Made by a program: the position numbers and the translations under genes. Shown here piece by piece: positions 49,118 through 59,192 of a stretch of DNA of 64,000 nt (its first letter is position 1; each line of letters opens with the position of its first letter). The DNA comes from Torreya grandis. Its lineage: Eukaryota > Streptophyta > Pinopsida > Cupressales > Taxaceae. The stretch lies in NCBI GenBank assembly GCA_037957365.1, contig JARHVA010001737.1, positions 886,001-950,000 on the forward strand. Reading direction: 5' to 3'. The notes under the pieces are model-generated. The model ran no database searches and was not told the origin of the DNA. It saw nothing but the letters and a program-made list of their open reading frames with translations.

Positions 49118-49145
49118 ATATATATATATATATATATATATATAT
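49118..49145. repeat. (AT)n microsatellite
   Basis: 28 bp of AT repeat directly at the left foot of the palindrome. Confidence 0.9.
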
Positions 49146-49303
49146 TACCATTATAATTTTATATAATTTATTATTAATATATTTTGAGACTCTCCTACTC
49201 TAAATACCAATTGCCCGCCTTTTATTTTAAACCATCAAGTGTAAGTGTGTGTGTGTGTGTGTGTGTGTGTATACCAATTACCTGCCTTTTATTTTAAACC
49301 ATC

Positions 49304-49338
<35 letters not shown>

Positions 49339-49368
49339 CCAATTACCTGCCTTTTATTTTAAACCATC

Positions 49369-49420
<52 letters not shown>

Positions 49421-49578
49421 ACCCCCCCACACACACACACACGATGGTTTAAAATAAAAGGCGGGTAATTGGTATATATATACACTCGATGGTTTAAAAT
49501 AAAAAGCGGGAAATTGGTATTTAGAGTGAGAGAGTCTCAAAATATATTAATAATAAATTATATAAAATTATAATGGTA
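49146..49578. repeat. 433-bp palindrome with GT/AC repeats in the centre
   Basis: The left arm (49,146-49,240) 'taccattataatttt ... aaaccatc' returns as its reverse complement at 49,443-49,578, ending 'aaaattataatggta'. A unit of about 40 bp ('taccaattacctgcc' plus 'ttttattttaaaccatc') followed by (GT)n occurs three times on the left and twice inverted on the right. The centre is a long (GT)n, then 'caccccccc', then (AC)n. It would fold into a long hairpin. It could be a MITE-like element that expanded internally, but no short target duplication is certain because the left flank is TA-rich. Confidence 0.8.
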
Positions 49579-50039
49579 CAAAATATTATATATTTAGATC
49601 AAGCACAAGTCGCAGTTTTTAAAGTAGGACAAAGTAAATCATCCTGAAAAGGGGATTGGTCCAAGTAGAGGGATCCTTTAATGGTGGATCTCATGTCACT
49701 CATACAACCTAACCATCTTGCATAGTTAAAGGCACAAACATTCCACACCTATATGGAGGAGCAATCACACCCATATCCAAAATATCATGTGAAGGTGGCA
49801 ACCCACCTCAACGACAATCTTACCATGAGCAAGCGGTTTATATTCCCATGTGTGAGGTGTAGATAAGTGGTATGAGAGCAACTTTGTTGCTCCACAACTT
49901 TAATGGAGAAAAACCTTGGGCCATGATTTTTGGCAAAGTTCTACCAAGGACCATTCCCCTGGGGATTTAGTTGGCCCTGTAAGTGTTAAAATTCCAAAGT
50001 AACCTTTTCAACTTGTACCTAGCGCTAAAAGAATACAAA
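49579..50039. other. Spacer with an isolated primer-site-like sequence
   Basis: No gene. 'tggtatgagagc' at 49,868-49,879 differs by one base from the initiator-Met primer site used by plant LTR elements, but no matching pair of LTRs was found. Confidence 0.35.
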
Positions 50040-51068
50040 GGTGAGCACATAATATTTTTCATTATTTAAAAAATTAATTAAAACAATCTCATTGTTAAAT
50101 ATAATAGATTTTTTAGACTTAAAGAACTAGAAAAGAGTAGAAGCTTTGAGGATAATTCAAAATGAAAACAATTGAATAAAAATGCAAGTCTCCAAGAGAT
50201 GGACTCTAGAAGAAACAGTAGCGAAATGCTATGAATCCATGTCCAAGCACACTAGGTTTGAGGGCACACACTGAACAAATTCTTAAAAGCCTCTAGTCTA
50301 CTACATGCATGAATTTTGGGTGAGCAATCCCATTATGATGAAGTCTTTTGCCGAAAGACATCCTTTGATAAACTAAACACCATAAAAAAAATTGCAAGAC
50401 TGGGCTCGAGATTATATTTCCATATATGATTAAAGCAAGAGAGCCAATTCTAGGTTGAGGAATTCAGCCCCATTGGATAATGAACATACAAAGAGCCAAA
50501 TAAAAGGGACTAATAATTTTGTAAATAAGCCCAAGAAAGTCATTCTTGAAAGGTGTGTCACAGTTCCAACACCAATCTTTCCAACAAACTAATTTGTAGT
50601 TGAAGACCCAATTTATGCATCATAACATCATGCATGAGTTCTTGAATGTATAAGATAGAAGACATATTATAAAACTAGAAGAAGTGTATACTTCCTCTAT
50701 AAGATGAGCCATGGAATCCAATCTATTAAATAAATAAATAATATTATGAACAATATGAATGGCTTTCCTAAAGAGACTAAGAGATTTAATACCTAGAGTT
50801 TTAGCAAGTGTTAGATTGTTGTTGGTAATGATGAGAGACCTCCAAAGATTGTGGTCATTAAAAGAGATACTCGTTCTAAACCCATTTCCATCCAAAGCAA
50901 GGAACGATTTGACCAATTGAAAGGCTTTCCAGATGCTATAGGAAACAAGCAAGCCTTTAATCTTAACAAGAGCAGTGGTGATAAGAAGTGTTTGAAAATC
51001 AACTCCCTTCCAAGTCTTTTTTCCATATGAAAAATATACATAGATATAATTCATGAGAAGACTTTTTC
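50040..51068 (-). pseudogene. LINE part A: C-terminal end (RT tail and zinc-binding region)
   Basis: 'LLITTALVKIKGLLVSYSIW' (about 51,000-50,940) and 'HNLWRSLIITNNN' match the equivalent piece of the LINE at 10.1 kb. Further on 'VCWKDWCWNCD' (about 50,580-50,550) and 'FFLWCLVYQRMSFGKRLHHNGI' (about 50,390-50,320) resemble the zf-RVT region of plant LINEs. The right edge, at the TTTTC target site 51,064-51,068, is where the copia element interrupts it. The sequence resumes at 55,735. The left end is unclear. Confidence 0.6.
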
Positions 51069-51906
51069 TGTTAGGATCCTCTTTGGAGTACAATTGATTA
51101 CTTTTGTATAAGCAACTAAACACAGAATTAAACCAGAAGTAATAAGTAACTAGAATTCAGAAACAGCACAGAATATGAGATACGAGAAACAATACAATCT
51201 GTATTAACACTCTTCCAGAAGGAAATACAATGAAGAAATTACACTCTTCTTCACACACCTCTTGGGTGTACAGTAATTCTCCCTCAAGATTTCTCTCTCT
51301 CAATCAATTACAATCAACTCAACACTGAGTTGTTCCCTCTTCCAGTCAGTGACAATCAACCCAATGGTTGTTGTTGCCTACTACCAGTACCTTACAACAG
51401 ATCTCCTTGATCTTGCACCTTTGCAGATCTTACTGACCTTGCTCACCAAGTAGATCTCCCTGATCTTGCACCCTTGTAGATCTAACCCTGATCTTGCTTA
51501 CCTGTAGATCTTCTTGGTCTTACACTCTTGCAGACCTTCTAGATCTTGCACTTGAAGGATCTAATCTTTTAGTCTTTTTTTACAATACAGCCCCATGGGT
51601 CTCTTAAATAGATCCCAAACCAAACAATAATTAGAAACGCAAACTCAAGACTAAAATTAGTCTTTACATGCAAACTAGTTGTTCTCTTAAAATTAGCAAT
51701 TCTAATTCTGGAAACGCCGCCTGGAAACTCACAAATGACCGACGTCGGTTCATGTCTGACCGATGCCGACCGACTCCTAACCGATGCCGGTTACTGTGTA
51801 GCTGGAGATAACTGATGTCGGTTGGCCTGACCGACGTCGGTTACTGTGTCACTCAACAACCTCCACATTTGCATACCTGTGAAGCTTTTAGCTCCACAAC
51901 TTAACA
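51069..51906 (-). repeat. 3' LTR of the copia element
   Basis: On the minus strand it reads TGTTAAGTTG...GGATCCTAACA, with TGTTA/TAACA inverted ends. A purine tract 'AAAAGGGAGAT' immediately precedes it on the minus strand (plus 51,907-51,919). Near the U3 start is a cluster of ACCGACGTCGGT palindromes. Confidence 0.9.
51735..51845 (-). promoter_or_regulatory. Cluster of ACCGACGTCGGT palindromes in the copia LTR
   Basis: Perfect 12-bp palindromes occur at 51,738-51,749 and 51,830-51,841, with three diverged relatives (CCGATGCCG-type and TGATGTCGGT) between. GACGTC is an ACGT-core (C-box-like) site of plant bZIP factors. The position within about 70-170 bp of the U3 edge suits an enhancer. 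Function is inferred. Confidence 0.5.
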
Positions 51907-51999
51907 ATCTCCCTTTTAGAGATAAATAGTTGCACCTGTACCTATACTTGTACAACAACATCCTCTAATCTGTTTTTGGCTTGTATCTCCATCTTCAAG

Positions 52000-52969
52000 T
52001 TCAAACTTGAAGACCAACAAAAGTTGAATGAAAATTCAACTTCTCTTTTGTTCCTGGCTTTGTTAACATATCTGCAGGGTTCTTATCCTTGCTAGCCACC
52101 ATGACTGTAACAACCTTCTGCAACTCTAAAATCCAACTAACCACCGTTCCACCAACAGTGAACACATATCATGTGGTGCTTCTCCTGCCATCCAAGTCAC
52201 CTGCCATATCCGAATCTACATACCCATGTAGAGAAGTGTTTGACCCTGCATAGTATAAATACTTGCTACTGGTCCCTCTCAGATATCTGAGAATCCATTG
52301 AACTGCTTTTCAGTGCTTCTTTCTTGGATTGGCCATAAACTTACTGACAACTCCCACTGCTTGGGCAATATCAAGTCTAGTACATACCATGTACTCAACC
52401 TCATCATGTGATTTAAGACGTTGTTCTTTACTCAACTTGAACTGTCCAACCATAGGTGTGCTTACTGGTTATGCATCCTGTAAATTGAACCTCTCCACTA
52501 CCTTATTCACATAATCCTCTTGAGACAAAATCAACTTGTGATTTTTCTTGTCTCTAGAAATACTCATGCCAAGGATTTTCTTTGCTGCTCCCAAATCCTT
52601 CATGGCAAATGTCTGAGCTAATTTTACCTTTAGCTCAGTAATTCCCTGCATGTGTGACCCTGCAACAAGCATATACACTACATACAGTAACAAGATAATG
52701 TAGCTACTATTATCCAACCTGGTAAAATAAACACAATGGTCACATTGACATTGACTAAAGTCATGCTTTGTCATAAACCTGTCAAACCTTAAACGCCATT
52801 GTCTTGCAGCTTGCTCAAGACCATATAACCTGGCCTTCTGTCTCACTTGTCCATTCTCTCCTTTCTTTAACCTGTAAATCCATTCATTTTTTAGTGCTTT
52901 CTTTTCGACTGGCAACTCTATCAAATCCCATGTTTGGTTCTCTTCCAATGAATCAATTTCTTCATTCAT
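52000..52969 (-). pseudogene. Copia reverse transcriptase and RNase H remnant with internal deletions
   Basis: The RT start 'QTWDLIELPVEKKALKNEWIY' type block is present (52,930-52,860). The frame then jumps from 'KARL' straight to 'YGLEQAARQW' (about 52,815), losing roughly the fingers-palm segment of a full RT. The catalytic YVDD block reads YVVY at about 52,680, so both aspartates are gone. After 'YVNKVVERFNLQDA' a stop at 52,469 interrupts; 'EVEYMVCTRLDIAQAVG' (about 52,405-52,350) and RNase H pieces continue, and 'KDKNPADMLTK' (about 52,090-52,060) ends it. The part between is too short for a full RNase H. Clearly dead. Confidence 0.8.
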
Positions 52970-53194
52970 GCCATGCTCCCACTGTTTTCTAGATTCTACC
53001 TACATTGTCTCTTCAAAAATTCTTAGTATTCCACCATCAGTGAGCAACAAGTAGTATAAAGAAGGGGAATAACGAATTTGAGGCTTACTTACCCTTTCAG
53101 ACCTCCACATGGGCATTTAAGACTCATTGACAGCTTGATGTCCGCCCAAATTTTGTTCTAACAGTGATCGATCTCGATCATCTCTAGCTGACCT

Positions 53195-53370
53195 CAGTTT
53201 GCACCTGACCGATGTTGATTCCACTTGATCACCGACGTCAGTTTTCTGATCGACGTCGGTGTCCACCTACCCGACATCACTGACTTTGGTCTCCACCAGA
53301 CTGACGTCGGTTCCTGCCTGATCGACGTTGATCTCTACCTAATCGACGTCAGTGTCTGTGTTTTCCTGTC
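53195..53370 (-). repeat. Internal array of ACGT-core motifs in the copia pol linker
   Basis: Seven GA(C/T)CGACGT(C/T)(G/A)(G/A)T-like motifs start near 53,207, 53,231, 53,248, 53,270, 53,299, 53,319 and 53,341, spaced 17-29 bp. The same 12-mer type is found in the LTR U3. On the minus strand they would encode TDV-type tripeptides, but stops are present. The array lies between the integrase stub and RT. Confidence 0.6.
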
Positions 53371-53821
53371 AGTGATGATTTTTACCTGAGAGTTCATTTT
53401 AGATCATAACCTTGTCTAAATCAACATTGCCCTGCTTAGAATTATTCAGCCTCTTGAGCTGATCACTATCCATCACCTTCTCCTTGAAAATTAAGGCTTT
53501 TTAGTTCTTAACATTTGACTTAAGAACATGCATTCCCTTCTCACTCATGTGACCAAGCCTATAGAGCCACATCTTTGCATCTACATCTGAAGTAGATAAA
53601 ATAAAAGGAGAATCAGTAATACAAGTAGATAGATAAAGAGTACCTACTTTCTTACCTCTTGCTAATGCAAGTGCACCCTTGGAAACTTTCTAAGATTCCG
53701 CTGTGAGAGTTACTGTACAACTCTCATCACCCAACTTTTTTGCAGAAATTAGACTCCTCTTCAAGATGGGAACATGCATGACATCTTTCAATACCCATAT
53801 GTTGCCAGTCTACAATTTCAG

Positions 53822-54325
53822 CTACACTTTTTCTTTGCCAACAATTTGACAAGGCTCACCATCCCCTAAATAAATTTTTCCAAAGTCTCCATGGACATAA
53901 TCATGGAAAAATTCTCTATTTGGGGTTGCATGGAAAGAGGCACCAGAATCTAAAACCCAAAATTCTACTTTATCCAAGGAACATATAAGAGCATTCCGTG
54001 CAACAATACGTGCATCATTTACTTTTTTATTTCCTTCATGCTGATCTTCTACCAACCAACAATCTTTCTTTACATGCCCTTTCTTTCCACAATTCCAACA
54101 GGTTATACCTCCATTTCTGGATTTAGATCTACTACCTATCTTTGACCTTGATTTCCCTTGCTCGATCTTCTCTCTTTGCTTTCCCCTGCTTTCAACACTT
54201 AAAGCATTACCTGATGTTTTCCCTGTGCTTTTTCTGTGAATTTTTTTATTCAAGATTACACTAACAACATCATCAACTTTCAAGATATTTGAAGCAGACG
54301 CAGTATTACTAACTGCCATTACCAA
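53822..54325 (-). pseudogene. Copia gag zinc knuckle and aspartic protease
   Basis: A basic Lys/Ser/Arg-rich stretch precedes 'CWNCGKKGHVKKDC' (CX2CX4HX4C, about 54,109-54,068). The protease active site 'VLDSGASFH' is at about 53,955, and 'IYLGDGEPCQIVGKEKV' follows. Both motifs are complete. The knuckle binds RNA and the protease matures the polyprotein. The frame ends at 53,822 and only a short gag-pre-integrase piece ('GHMSEKGMHVLK', about 53,555-53,520) follows before the pol deletion. Confidence 0.85.
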
Positions 54326-54331
54326 ACTGTT

Positions 54332-54856
54332 TCAACTTTTAGGTAAAAAACATAAGATTAAGAGAGCCTTAATTTCATCATCAAAAATTATATTGACTGA
54401 AATTAACTGATTTACTAATCCATGAAAATCACTAAGATGACTATATACCGATCCACCTTCCTGCATTTGCAAATTAAATAATTGTTTTATAAGAAATACC
54501 TTATTCGAAGTTGAGGGTTTTTCATATAAATTTGCCAAAGATTTTATTAACTCTACTGTTGTCTTTGCCTGTGATAAGTTGGAAATCACAAACGATGCCA
54601 GGCTCAACCTTATAGATCCTAGTGCCTTTCTATCAAGAACATTCCATTCTTCATCTTGCATATATGTGGGCTTACTTGAAACCTCACCCAACGGTAAGTA
54701 CAAATCTTTCTGATACAGATAATCTTCTATCTGCATCCTCCATAATTGATAATTTTTGCCATTGAATTTTTTCATTCTTAGTTTACTTTTTTCTGCCATT
54801 GCTTTACTCCCACTCAAACAGAAACCCCTTTGAGTGAACCTATAATCAACAAACAC
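54332..54856 (-). pseudogene. Copia gag, N-terminal part
   Basis: After an apparent upstream extension, the likely start is MAEKSKLRMKKFNGKNY at about 54,799. 'FNGKNYQLWRMQIEDYL' is the standard N-terminal block of plant copia Gag; 'VFLIKQLFNLQMQEGGSV' and 'HLSDFHGLVNQL' are the later UBN2 helices. It is open for most of its length and ends at a stop or shift at 54,332, seven bases before the next frame continues, so a small frameshift separates it from the knuckle part. Gag packages the element RNA. Confidence 0.8.
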
Positions 54857-54877
54857 TAACTCGCTCTGATGAACTTG

Positions 54878-54889
54878 ACTCTAATACCA
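54878..54889 (-). other. Copia primer-binding site (initiator tRNA-Met type)
   Basis: The minus strand reads TGGTATTAGAGT two bases after the 5' LTR, one or two changes from the TGGTATCAGAGC complement of plant initiator tRNA-Met. Confidence 0.75.
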
Positions 54890-54891
54890 AC

Positions 54892-55729
54892 TATTAGGAT
54901 CCTCCTTGGAGTACAATTGATTACTTTTGTATAAGCAACTAAACACAGAATTAAACCAGAAGTAATAAGTAACTAGAATTTAGAAACAACACAGAATATG
55001 AGATATGAAAAATAATACAATATGTATTAACACTCTTCCAAAAAGAAATACAATGAATAAATCACACTCTTCTTCACACACCTTTTGGGTGTACAATAAT
55101 TCTCCCTCAAGAGTTCTCTCTCTCAATCAATTACAACCAACTCAACACTGAGTTGTTCCCTCTTCCAGTCAGTGACAATCAACCTAATGGTTGTTGTTGC
55201 CTACTACCAGTACCTTATAGCAGATCTCCTTGATCTTGCACCTTTGCAGATCTAACTGACCTTGCTCACCAAACAGATATCCCTGATCTTGCACCCTTGC
55301 AGATCTAATCCTGATCTTGCTTCCCTGTAGATCTTCCTAGTCTTGCACTCTTGCAGACCTTCTAGATCTTACACTTGAAGGATCTAATCTTTTAGTCTTT
55401 TTTTATAATACAGCCCCATGGGTCTCTTAAATAGATTCCAAACCAAACAATAATTAGAAACGCAGACTCAAGACTAAAATTAGTCTTTACATGCAAACTA
55501 GCTATTCTCTTAAAATTAGCAATTCTAATTCTGAAAACACCGCCTAGAAATGCACAGATGACCGACGTCGATTCCTGTCTGACCGATGCCGACTGACCCC
55601 TAACCGATGCTGATTACTGTGTAGTTGGAGATAACCAATGTCGGTTGGCCTGACCGACGTCGGTTACTATGTCACTCAGCAACCTCCACATTTGCATACC
55701 TGTGAAGCTTTTAGCTCCACAACTTAACA
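54892..55729 (-). repeat. 5' LTR of the copia element
   Basis: Same length as the other LTR, 838 bp. The base next to the primer site is changed, so the terminal CA reads TA on this side. The ACGT palindrome cluster is at about 55,558-55,668. Confidence 0.9.
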
Positions 55730-55734
55730 TTTTC

Positions 55735-57502
55735 ATACTTCTGAACCTTGAATATCTTGAAAAATCCACTTAGTACAAAAAGTGATACTTTGTTTGTAAA
55801 CATCAATAATTCTCACAACTCCTTTATCTTGAGGAAGGCAACATATGTCCCAAGAAACTATATGGAATAAGAGGGTTTGTTTTGTGTTTGCCCATAACAA
55901 TTCAAGAATAAATTTGGCAAGCTTGTCATTATAAGCTAATTTGGATGGCTCCTAATAGGGGGAGTAATAGACATGACTCCCTACAAGCACTTTTCTGGAA
56001 ATTTGAAACTTACTAGCCAAAGATAAGGTCTTGGTATTCCAATATGTAAATTTATTCTCTACCCACTGCACAATATATTTCCAAAGGGAGGATGGGGAGA
56101 TATCAAAAGCAAATGGCATGACAATCAATTTCAAAATTTACTTTTTTTAATCCATTTCCAATCAAAGATCTCAAGCCAATCAAATGTAGGAATCATACTT
56201 TGTCAATAACATTAAGTCTTCCTCCATTGTAAACTCAAACTTAAAGCTTTACAAAAGGTGTAAATGTATGCCACGTCTTCATAAAAGGAAGATTTATTTT
56301 CCACCAATGCAAGAAAAGAGTCATCTTCAAAGTCGTTGTTAAGAATTTGAATAATCTTATTATGGAGAGTGATGCCCCTAATAAGACCTAGATCCATTAT
56401 ATGAGCTAATAAATAGCCAAATTCTTTTGCAACCATGACATAAAGATGATGATCAAGAAGACAACCTTGTCTAATAGAGTGGAAAACACCAAACCCTAAG
56501 ACTTGTGGCCATTAATGGTAAGACATGTCAAGGCATATACAAAAAGGATTTCACTAATAAAGAGATAATTATCCCAAATTTAAATATTTGAGCATGGCTA
56601 AGATGAAATAGCACCCAATATAGTCATAAGCCTTTTCAAAGTCAAGTTTGATAAACTGAATTTGATGTTCAGATGCCTGAGCCCATTCAATGCCCTCCGA
56701 AACAGGGATAATGGTGTCCATAATGTATATACTTTTAATGAAACTCATTTTCTCCAGTCTAATAATTGCAAGAATAATGTAACATAAATGGAACGCAAGG
56801 ACTTTGTCAAGGATCTTGCAGGAGACATTCAACAAAGTGATCCAGTCCCACAAATGCTAATAATTTCTAAATCCCGTGCTTTAGGAAATAAACTTAATGT
56901 TTCCTTGGCTGATTATATTTTGTAGGAATTGGTAGACAAAACTTCTTTATAAACTTGAAGCAAATTTGGCCCAACAATTCCTAGTGGATTTGTAAAATGC
57001 ATAAGGAAAGCCATCAATGCTTGAGGCCTTGTCATTATCCATGTTAAAGAACATTGCATGAAACTCATTAAGCAATAGTGACACATCACAAAGTCTTTGA
57101 TAAAATTAGTTCAGCTTGAATGGAACACCATATAGACATCCTTGCAAATATTGATCTCTTTCTTAAGAATCCCGCTGCACCTAAAACACTAATTTATAGG
57201 GAATTAGATGAAAAAGCCTCTTTATAAACTAGGATCAAATCTAACCCCAAAAAATCATAGTGGCTTTGTAAAATTCATAAGAAAACAATTTAATGTTGAT
57301 GATATTTTGAGGGGAATTGGTTGAAAGAGCCTCTTTATAAACCTGAAGCAAATCTGGCTCAACAAATTGACCAATGGCTTTGTAAAATTCATAAGGAAAG
57401 CCATCAATTATTGGGTCCTTATCATTTGCCATGTTAAGGAGTATTGCATGAAGCTCATTAAGGAGTGACACATCAAAATTATTTGAGAAAACAATTTGAG
57501 CT
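55735..57502 (-). pseudogene. LINE part B: reverse transcriptase core
   Basis: The minus strand gives 'ANDKDPIIDGFPYEFYKA' (57,440-57,385), 'PDLLQVYKEAL', 'WITLLNVSCKILDKVLAFHL' (about 56,845-56,790), 'FIKSIYIMDTIIPVSEGIEWAQ' and 'IKLDFEKAYDYIGCYF' (about 56,650-56,605). The FADD block reads FEDD at about 56,330. This is RT blocks 0 to 5 in order. A partial tandem triplication (see 56,930-57,480) interrupts the N-terminal part. It joins part A across the copia insertion and part C across the gypsy insertion. Confidence 0.75.
56930..57480. repeat. Partial tandem triplication inside the LINE
   Basis: 'tctttataaac' plus 'aagcaaat' plus 'ggctttgtaaaattcataag'-like blocks start near 56,945, 57,215 and 57,330. 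The phrase 'gatctctttcttaagaatcc' with 'acaccatatagacat' at about 57,125-57,180 also recurs beyond the gypsy element at about 62,985-63,030. A LINE segment was therefore duplicated before the gypsy element landed. Confidence 0.65.
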
Positions 57503-57507
57503 TGCAT

Positions 57508-57806
57508 TGTAATGAAATTACTTCAAGAATGAAGTATAACAACAGAATTATATCCAAATATGATTGAAATATATCCAAATATATGATAATAGATAAGCCA
57601 CTTCGAGGGGGCAACCTCCACAAGCTTCAATAAGAGTAGAATTCACAAAACAATATGATGATAAATGATTACCCACTACCTCCTATATATAGTCTAACTA
57701 GGCCATGGTTACTCCATAGGCCGACCTACTAATCTAAAAGAGGGATAAGTAAGCCACAAGTCGGCTAATACTATCCTCATACATGTGATAGGTTAGGGGC
57801 ATAGCA
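57508..57806 (-). repeat. 3' LTR of the chromovirus
   Basis: Minus strand TGCTATGCCCC...TTTCATTACA. The adjacent purine tract 'TTTGAAGGGGAAGGGCA' (plus 57,807-57,823) primes plus-strand DNA. Confidence 0.92.
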
Positions 57807-58240
57807 TGCCCTTCCCCTTCAAACCAACGTTGTCCTCAATGTTGAACAACTCTGGATGTTGTTGCAGAAATTCTTCACCTTCCCAAGTTGCATCTTCACT
57901 GCTTTGGTTTTTCCACTTGATCAAATATTCTTTAATCTCTCTAGTTCTCAACCTCTTAGTACGTGTTTGGAGGATCTTCTCTGGTTCCAAAATGACTCGT
58001 CCTTCTTCATCTAGTTTCGGGAGCTCTGTCTGGGCAGAAACTTTCTGTCCAATGACCTTCTTCAAACAAGAAACATGAAATACTGGGTGTATGTGAGATG
58101 AATGAGGTAACTCGAGCTTGTAAGCCACAATTCCAATTTTTTGTAGAACCTAATAAGGGCCATAATACTTTGGAGCAAGTTTGTTGTCCTTTTTCTGTTG
58201 CTTCAAGGACATCTGCTTGTAAGGCTGTAAATGAACAAAT
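57793..58240 (-). pseudogene. Integrase C-terminus with chromodomain
   Basis: 'KLAPKYYGPY' and 'VAYKLELPHSSHIHPVFHVSCLK' (the GPY/F module) are followed by 'REIKEYLIKWKNQSSEDATWEGEEFL' at about 57,945-57,865. This has the aromatic/Trp pattern of a chromodomain (YLIKWK, TWE) but the first cage residue is in a degraded context. Such domains steer chromovirus insertion to marked chromatin. The ORF runs 15 bp into the LTR, as is common in chromoviruses. Confidence 0.85.
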
Positions 58241-58242
58241 AC

Positions 58243-59123
58243 CTAGTCACCCACCTCAAAATTTTGCTCACTCCATTGTTGATCTGCTTGTTGCTTCATC
58301 CTATTTTGTGCCAAGGCCAAATTATCTCTCAAACTAGCCAAAACCTGTTGTTGATGTTGAATGTGCTCTTCCACATCTCGAACCTTGGTGTGCACCTTTA
58401 ATGAAGAAGTGATGGAAGGTGGATGGTAACCATATAGTGCTAGAAATGGAGACATTTTAGAAGAGGTATGGAAAGATGTGTTATACCACCATTCTGCAAG
58501 TGGTAGCCATTTAACCCAATGTTCTTGTTTATCTGATACAAAACAATGGAGATACCCCTTTAAACATTTGTTAACCACTTCAGTTTGTCCATCAGATTGG
58601 GGGTGGTAAGATGAGCTATGAGCTAGCTAAGTACCCAAACAAGAAAATAGTTCAGTCTAGAAATTACTAGTGAAAATAGGATCATGATCACTTATAATTA
58701 TTTTTGGGGTTCCATGTAATTTGAGAACTGCTTCCATAAAAATAGTCGCAACTGTACTTGCTGAAAATGGGTGTGAGAGAGCAAAAAATGGGCATATTTT
58801 GTAAGCCTATCCACAATGACCAAAATAACATTCTTACCTTCAGAACAAGGCAACCCAGTGATGAAATCCATGGAAACCTCCTCCCACCTTTGACTAGGAA
58901 TTGTTAATGGTTGTAACAAACCTGGGGTCTTAACTGTTTCACCTTTATTCTGTTGGCATATCAAGCATTCTTCCACAAACTTTTGTACATCTCCCTTGAG
59001 TCCTTCCCAAAATAAATCTTTCTTAATTCTATGATAAGTTTTCAAGAACCCTGAGTGTCCCCCAAGTGGAGATGCATGCAACTCTGCAAGAATCTTATGC
59101 TTAAGCTCTGAATTTTTGCACAA
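58243..59123 (-). pseudogene. Chromovirus integrase
   Basis: The HHCC zinc finger is complete: 'HASPLGGHSGFLKTYHRI' then 'CLICQ' (about 59,075-58,940). The first core Asp is in 'VSMDFITGLP' and the second in 'IIISDHDPIF' (about 58,690-58,660), which lies in a shifted frame, so a frameshift sits near 58,730-58,760. 'SSYHPQSDGQTEVVNKCLKGYL' with the catalytic Glu follows (58,610-58,550), then 'WYNTSFHTSSKMSPFLALYG'. Stops near 58,630 and 58,242. It normally joins element DNA to the genome. Confidence 0.9.
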
Positions 59124-59192
59124 GTATAACCTACCCTTATACCATAGGACATTACCTTTCCATTAAAATTTGTCAGAGGATAAATTACCTTG

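Larger units (their letters stand above)
51069..55729 (-). mobile_element. Ty1/copia LTR retrotransposon, internally deleted
   Basis: Two 838-bp LTRs (51,069-51,906 and 54,892-55,729) enclose 2,985 bp. The direct target duplication ttttc is at 51,064-51,068 and 55,730-55,734. The protein order on the minus strand is gag, CCHC knuckle, protease, short integrase remnant, RT, RNase H, i.e. copia order with integrase before RT. Large parts of integrase, RT and RNase H are missing, so the copy depends on others. It sits inside a LINE. LTRs differ by a few percent by eye. The left LTR keeps TG; the internal edge of the right LTR reads TA. Confidence 0.9.
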
